The notes below the pieces were generated by a model. It was not told the origin of the DNA and did not search any database. It worked only from the letters and a program-made list of their open reading frames with translations. The translations under genes were made by a program, and so were the position numbers. Of a stretch of 64,000 nt of DNA, positions 59,001-64,000 are shown piece after piece; position 1 is the first letter of the stretch, and each line of letters opens with the position of its first letter. The DNA comes from Leptodontidium sp. MPI-SDFR-AT-0119. Taxonomy: Eukaryota > Ascomycota > Leotiomycetes > Helotiales > Leptodontidiaceae. Where the stretch lies: positions 2,480,001-2,544,000 of the forward strand of contig JAHLEZ010000006.1 of NCBI GenBank assembly GCA_020726505.1, given 5' to 3'.

Positions 59001-61389
59001 GCGTCTTCTCTGCACTTGACGAGCCACTTTACGAACACAACGTTGATGACGGCAAGGTTATCGAGCCATCGCTCTACTGTCCAGTTGTGCCGATGGTGCT
59101 TATCAACGGAGCAGACGGTATTGGCACTGGCTGGAGCACAACGATTCCCAACTACCATCCAGTCGATGTTGTCAAAAACCTTAAGCGTCGTATGGGTCGC
59201 CTTGACGAGGGCGATGATGAGGAAAAGCCTTTCCAAACCATGATGCCATGGTTTCGTGGGTGGAAGGGTACTCCCGAGGAGGCTGGCCCGAATCGATACA
59301 ACTTCAATGGTGTCATCAAGGACATCGGCAATAATGAAGTTGAGATTACCGAGCTCCCCATCCGAGTCTGGACCGACGACTACAAGGGAAAGCTTGAAGA
59401 GATCATCAAGGCCGAAAAGGTCCCATCATTCATCAAGGATTACAAGGAGTACAACGATCACAAGAACGTGCATTTTGTAATTCAACTAGACGACAAGCAC
59501 ATGCAGTCAGCACTAGCAGATGGACTGTCTGAGCGCTTCAAGCTCAACAAGACAATTGCAACCTCCAATCTTGTTGCCTTTGACCACCGTGGACAAATTC
59601 GAAAGTATGAGAAAGTGGAGGACATTCTTGAGGAGTACTATGTTTATCGCTTGGCTATGTACACAAAGCGAAAGGTATGTTGTCATCGGGAAATTGTTCA
59701 AGCACATGCTAATCGTTGTAGGCATATTGGTTGGCTCAGATTAACACTGCATATCGCAAGCTGAAGAATCAAGCTAGATTCGTCATGGAAATTATCGACA
59801 ACAAGCTCGTGGTTTCCAAGAAGAAGAAGCCAGTCCTCGTTGCAGAACTTCGCAAGCGAGAATATGAGGCTTTCCCCAAGCTCAAGGACGCTCAAAAGGC
59901 CGGCGAGACTGACGATGTGGTCGAAAACGAGGAGGAGATATCTGTTGATGAAGATACTGGTGGTCGAGACTTTGACTACCTTCTCGGAGTAAGCTATTCA
60001 TCTCCTGGTCGCCTCAATGCTTTGCTAACATGACCATAGTTGCCTATCTGGTCTCTTACCCAAGAACGTGTGGATAAACTCAAGGATCAGATGGTCGCCA
60101 AGAAGGCGGAGCATGACGCAATGGAAAAGCTCAACGAGAAGGATCTCTGGTGCAAGGACCTCGATGAGTTCGTCCAGGAGTGGGAGATCCAGCTCAAGGA
60201 AGAGGAAGACTACCAGAAGACCATCCGCAACACGAATCGTCGGGCATCCCGTAAGATTGGAGCTGGTGGTAAAGGCCGCGGTCGGCCAGCCAAGGCAGCT
60301 GATGCCGAATACAATCCCAAGCCTCTCAAGGCCAGCCTCGCCAAGGGTGTCATCAAGGTTGAGAACAAGCCTCATCAACGATTTCTCGACATGTTCACTA
60401 AGGCTAAGCCAAAGAAGACATCTGGTCTCGGCGTTGATTGTGCTGAAGATGATGAGTCTGCTGAGATCTCGGACGGGATGTCAGACGACGATTTTGATGC
60501 CTTGAGAGCAGCCAAACCCGTGGTTAAGGAGTCATCTAAGGAGTCTTCGCGGGGACCCAGTCGGGCACCTAGTGAACAACCTGCCAATGGACGCACGAAA
60601 CGCGCTGCAGCTGCCGCTCCAAAGAAGTGGGTCATTACTGACGATGAAGAGTCTGAGAGTGATGATGGCAAATTCCTGGGAGATGTTGGTGCTATGGTCA
60701 AGGGTATCGGTGGAGGTGACAAGACTGGTACAACGGCAGCCAATGGCCGTGATTTCTCTCTTCATGCTTCGGCCCGTCCGACCAGTAGTCACGGCACAGA
60801 CTTCCCCAAGTTGAAGTCTAAGCCCAGCCGAACCTTTGACCTCAGTGATGATGCTGACGAGACAAACTACGAAATGCTCGCCAAATCATCCCCTCACAAA
60901 GCACCCCCAGCCAAGGACAATTTAGACAGCTTCCTGTCGGACGATGATGATGAACTCATCCCTGTCACGAAGAAGATTCCAGTCAAGGCTCCAGCTCCCA
61001 AGGCAGCTCCAAAAGCCGCCGCGAAGCCAGCTCCAAAGCCGAAGAAGGCCCCAGCACCCAAGAAGGTCGTCGAGGCTGCCAAGCCTACTCAACTGTCCCC
61101 AGCTGCCAAAGCCTACGCTGCCAAGCAGAGCAAAATGAAGCTCACTTCGAAGAACGTCTTCAGTGAGGACGAGGATGAAGATGAAGATGTTGAGATGGAG
61201 GATGCTGACTCTCCACCACCCAAGCCAGCTGCTCGTGGCCGCGGTAGACCAGCTCGCGCTGCTGCTGTTCCCAAGACCAAGAAGCCCATCTACATCGATT
61301 CCGAGGATGAGGACGAGATGGATGTTGATGATAATGACGAGTCTGCCCTTGAAGAGCAGAGCGAGGATGAGTTTGATGACAGCGATTAG
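56049..61389 (+). CDS. TOP2: DNA topoisomerase II
   Basis: Five exons (56049-56126, 56234-56902, 56954-59674, 59722-59988, 60040-61389) give 1,694 residues. An acidic then Lys-rich N-terminal extension of about 110 residues precedes the GHKL ATPase domain (HIIKRPDTYIGSVE, VNAADNKQRD, ENDGAGIPVEIHK, GGRNGYGAKLCNVF). The Toprim metal site is ILTEGDSAKSLA near residue 584, followed by PLRGKLLNVRDA and DQDHDGSHIKGL. The catalytic Tyr is in ASPRYIFTRL near residue 920. The C-terminal ~450 residues form an acidic, Ser/Lys-rich tail (DEDEDEDVEMEDAD) with Ala/Pro/Lys repeats and GRGRP AT-hook-like motifs. The enzyme passes one DNA duplex through another in replication and chromosome segregation. It is longer than yeast Top2 (1,428) because of both extensions. 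Confidence 0.97.
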
Positions 61390-63275
61390 GCGGGCAAAAT
61401 TTCTTTGGGACGGGGGTCTAATTATCATTTTGGCGTTTGTCGTGGCTGGTTGATAGGCCTTAGGGGGCTTGATAGCTGGGGTACTGGATGTTCATGGTTA
61501 CTTCCCTTTTTTTTTTTTTTGGTTCGCGTTTCGATATTGAGGATGGGTGCATCCTGGTGTGTATACCGGATGCTGGTGCGTCATCTAGGTGACCTGCTCA
61601 TCGACTGATCATTGCGGTATTTGATATGCTTGTTGTATAAATAGTTATTTTATTGACTTGAGGCAGTACTTCACGTATTTTATTACACAAAGTGCAGTGC
61701 AGTGCCTATATACAAAATGAAACAAGTAGGTGTTTCCACCGAGCGCAGTAGGAATATATTATTGCCCTTTACAGTGAGTGAGCAGTCGACTGAGTTGGTG
61801 CTGCATTTCTTCAAGTCTACCAACGAATTAAGTGTAAGTAAGTTTCGCGACTCGGCAGAGCTGGCCCCGGCTAGCATAATGCGTATGTGCGTACCTGCAT
61901 GTGGTAAGCCATTCTATTGGCTGTTGGTGGCGCGTCCCCCCGATGTTGATAATCTCGCGATTGAGCAATCAGCTTTGAGCTTTGACGGAGGGAGATCACA
62001 TCAGACTGGATATGGACATCAACACCTCGTTGCTGATCTCTACTTTTTCAACAATCGGATGGGTCTGGAACTAGGTCGGTACGGAAGTTAAGGTAAATTA
62101 ATTTACTCGCGAAAGGAGTGGAGATCAAAAATATTAGAAGCATTAGCCTTTTGGCGGGGCAAAAACGAGTCAGACAGGCTAGAGAGGATTGGGAGGTCGG
62201 GTATTTACTAAATGGGAGACTGCCGATGCCGAGAGAGATGAAATGAGGTTTACCCCCTGGATATCGATGGGGGAGGGGGTTGAATCATGGAATAGTAGCA
62301 GTTGTCACTTTCTAGTACAAATAAATAGTGGCTGAAAGCATGTTTGAAGAGATACAGAATCCATTAGAGAAGTCAGCCACCCTAAGCTGGCAATTGCACA
62401 TGTAATAAATCGTAACACAACCACAAAAGAAAAAGAAATAGGAGAGTTATCCTGTTCCACTCGCTGTATCTTGTCCCCTCCCTCCTCAAAATGGCATGGT
62501 CCGTCTCCCCTTTCAATCGGCTCTTGTTGTTCGCGTGTCTTGTCCACCAATCAGCACGTCGAGCACGCCGGATCACCCCTGACCATGCGTATCCGTTAGA
62601 TTATGCTTCACTGCACTCCCAGGATCAACCTCCTGCTTATCCTCTTGTATTGTATTGTATTGTATTATTGTACAGCTCACCGCCGCTCACACTCTCTTAC
62701 TGCTCTGCTCTCTGCATTGTCGTGATATCGCGACGTTTGTTCTTTGGGCGCTTTGTTTTAATACCCTCGTTTATTGCGGTGTTGTTTTGTTGTTGTTAGG
62801 GGAGATGTGCATGAAGCATTGAGAGCTTGTTTATTTATTGATTATACTGTGTATGGGATTTTGTGGACCTTCGAAACTACCCCGGGCAGCACACCCTCGA
62901 CCTCGACCTTGACCTCGACCTACCTAGACCGACCTTATTCTCGACCGATCGATCCATCGATCAATCCTTGACACGCAGGACTCGCACCAACAGCACAACA
63001 TCGACGGAGTGAGTGGGAGAGAGGAATTGGCTTTCGAAGGAGAGAAGGTCCGCGGAACGTTTGGGATATTCGATCGATTGCGGATTGCGGTCATTCGTGC
63101 TGGAGAGAGACGTGCAGTTTCGAGTCCTGTTCTGTCCCCCGACCCGACTTGACCTGACTCGACTTGTATTTCCGTCCCATCTCGAAGGGAGGAAAGAGGT
63201 ATCAGACGATTGAAGTGCAGTGCAGTAATCTATCCCGATCCTGCCACTTCGACCAGCAGCACTCGGTTGCCAATC
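61390..63275. other. Intergenic region and long leader of the last gene
   Basis: 1.9 kb. A T-run lies at 61507-61521, a TATTG-type repeat at about 62648-62672 and a GACCTC-type repeat at about 62897-62925. A 129-codon frame at 61702-62091 has no recognisable features. The CT/GA-rich part after 62870 resembles a long 5' untranslated leader. Confidence 0.45.
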
Positions 63276-64000
63276 ATGGAAATGCCACCGCCCCAGAAAC
63301 CAGCACAGATGGAGCAGGCACAAGCACAGGCACAAGAGCAGGAGCACGACTTGGTCTCTGCAGACTCAACATCCAGTCCCGTCACCAACAACTCCACGAG
63401 CCACATCGCGCACGATTCGATGGTCACAGTCCGCCTCTCCGAACCACCTACATTGACAGTCAACACGACCATCCCCTCGAAACAGTCGTGCAGTGGTGGC
63501 AGCACCGAGAAGGGTGCGGACGATACGATAGACACACCGGGCATACTGTTAGATGGTGTAGCGGAAGATGCGGTGGGAGAAGAAGAGGAGGGATCGCCGA
63601 GAATCACAATGATGGACCCGAATGGCAACGAGGTGCTCAGTCCCTCGGGGTCGGAATCTGCAGGCTCGCAGAACGGGGAGTCAAGAAGGGGGAGTGATAG
63701 TTCAGAGGAGTCGGTGGAGGGCGGAGGTGTTAATTGGGAGGAATTAGAGAAAACGGAGGAGAAGGAGCCAAGGAATGAGAGTTCGGATGATGTGAGTCTC
63801 CCTTCTTCTCTCACTCTGCTTTGCAGACCATGCTGACAGGTGTATAGTCTACGGCTTTATTGCTTGCGAGACTAGAGCAGGAGAATAACCTTCTAGTATC
63901 GAATCCCAAATCCGGTATTGCGAAGGTACAGATCGTGGAGAATGTACGGCCACGAGGCCAATCGAGACCGCCCTCCATACAACACCTCAAGAGATTGGTC
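63276..64000 (+). CDS. Acidic Ser-rich protein, N-terminus only (runs off the window)
   Basis: Exon 1 is 63276-63791 from ATG MEMPPPQKPAQMEQ; a 56-nt GT..AG intron (63792-63847) leads to exon 2, open to the window edge. About 220 residues are visible: a Gln/Ala repeat (AQAQAQEQEH), a Thr/Ser-rich part, an acidic Ser-rich run, then VNWEELEKTEEKEPRNESSD and STALLLARLEQENNLLVSNP followed by RPPSIQHLKRLV. This N-terminus reminds me of fungal TBC-domain Rab GTPase-activating proteins, but no TBC domain is inside the window, so I leave the function open. Confidence 0.6.

Noticed and set aside
61702..62091. 129-codon frame downstream of topoisomerase II
   Set aside because: No recognisable features; likely chance in the intergenic region.

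Overview
The window is 64 kb of a filamentous ascomycete nuclear genome (Pezizomycotina; Leotiomycetes/Helotiales is my best guess from gene content, not proven). The evidence is: many genes with short introns (about 43-190 nt, GT..AG, CTAAC-like branch sites), typical fungal families (HET, Zn2Cys6, 2EXR, DUF1996, FUSC/DUF2421, APSES, GH18), one- to few-exon genes on both strands, and AT-rich transposon relics that differ only by transitions, the signature of repeat-induced point mutation (RIP).

Layout. 1-8.5 kb: the 3'-truncated IST1 (ESCRT) gene on the minus strand, a large FUSC/DUF2421 membrane protein, an orphan C-terminal piece of a HET protein, and a Zn2Cys6 transcription factor whose zinc-cluster exons I reconstructed. 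8.5-25.9 kb is a gene-poor accessory island. It holds a 561-bp MITE-like element with 57-bp terminal inverted repeats, a repeat-protein gene broken by a stop codon, and two oppositely oriented copies of one 2,818-bp TA-flanked DNA transposon. One copy carries a nested, 5'-truncated LINE with a 13-bp target duplication. The two copies bracket a 2EXR gene and an SRPK-like kinase gene. 25.9-36 kb: a proline/glutamine-rich protein, an amidohydrolase, a class II aldolase-like protein, a membrane protein, an alpha/beta hydrolase with two micro-exons and an Asn at the nucleophile position, and a small CutA/NIF3-like protein. 36-49.8 kb is core metabolism and secretion: tRNA m5C methyltransferase (Trm4/Ncl1), long-chain acyl-CoA synthetase, a secreted DUF1996 protein, a secreted GH18 chitinase, a glutathione transferase, and the Hsp90 co-chaperone Cns1. 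49.8-64 kb: an APSES/KilA-N DNA-binding protein, a long gene-poor stretch, DNA topoisomerase II, and the 5' end of an acidic protein running off the window.

The genes do not form an obvious pathway cluster. Only local pairs look functionally suggestive: tandem secreted chitinase and DUF1996 protein, and the head-to-head hydrolase and CutA-like gene sharing about 290 bp. The island between 9 and 25 kb is the part that departs most from an ordinary fungal chromosome arm. Exon boundaries given here are my own splice predictions from reading frame, splice sites and family similarity; each complete model was checked to be a multiple of three.
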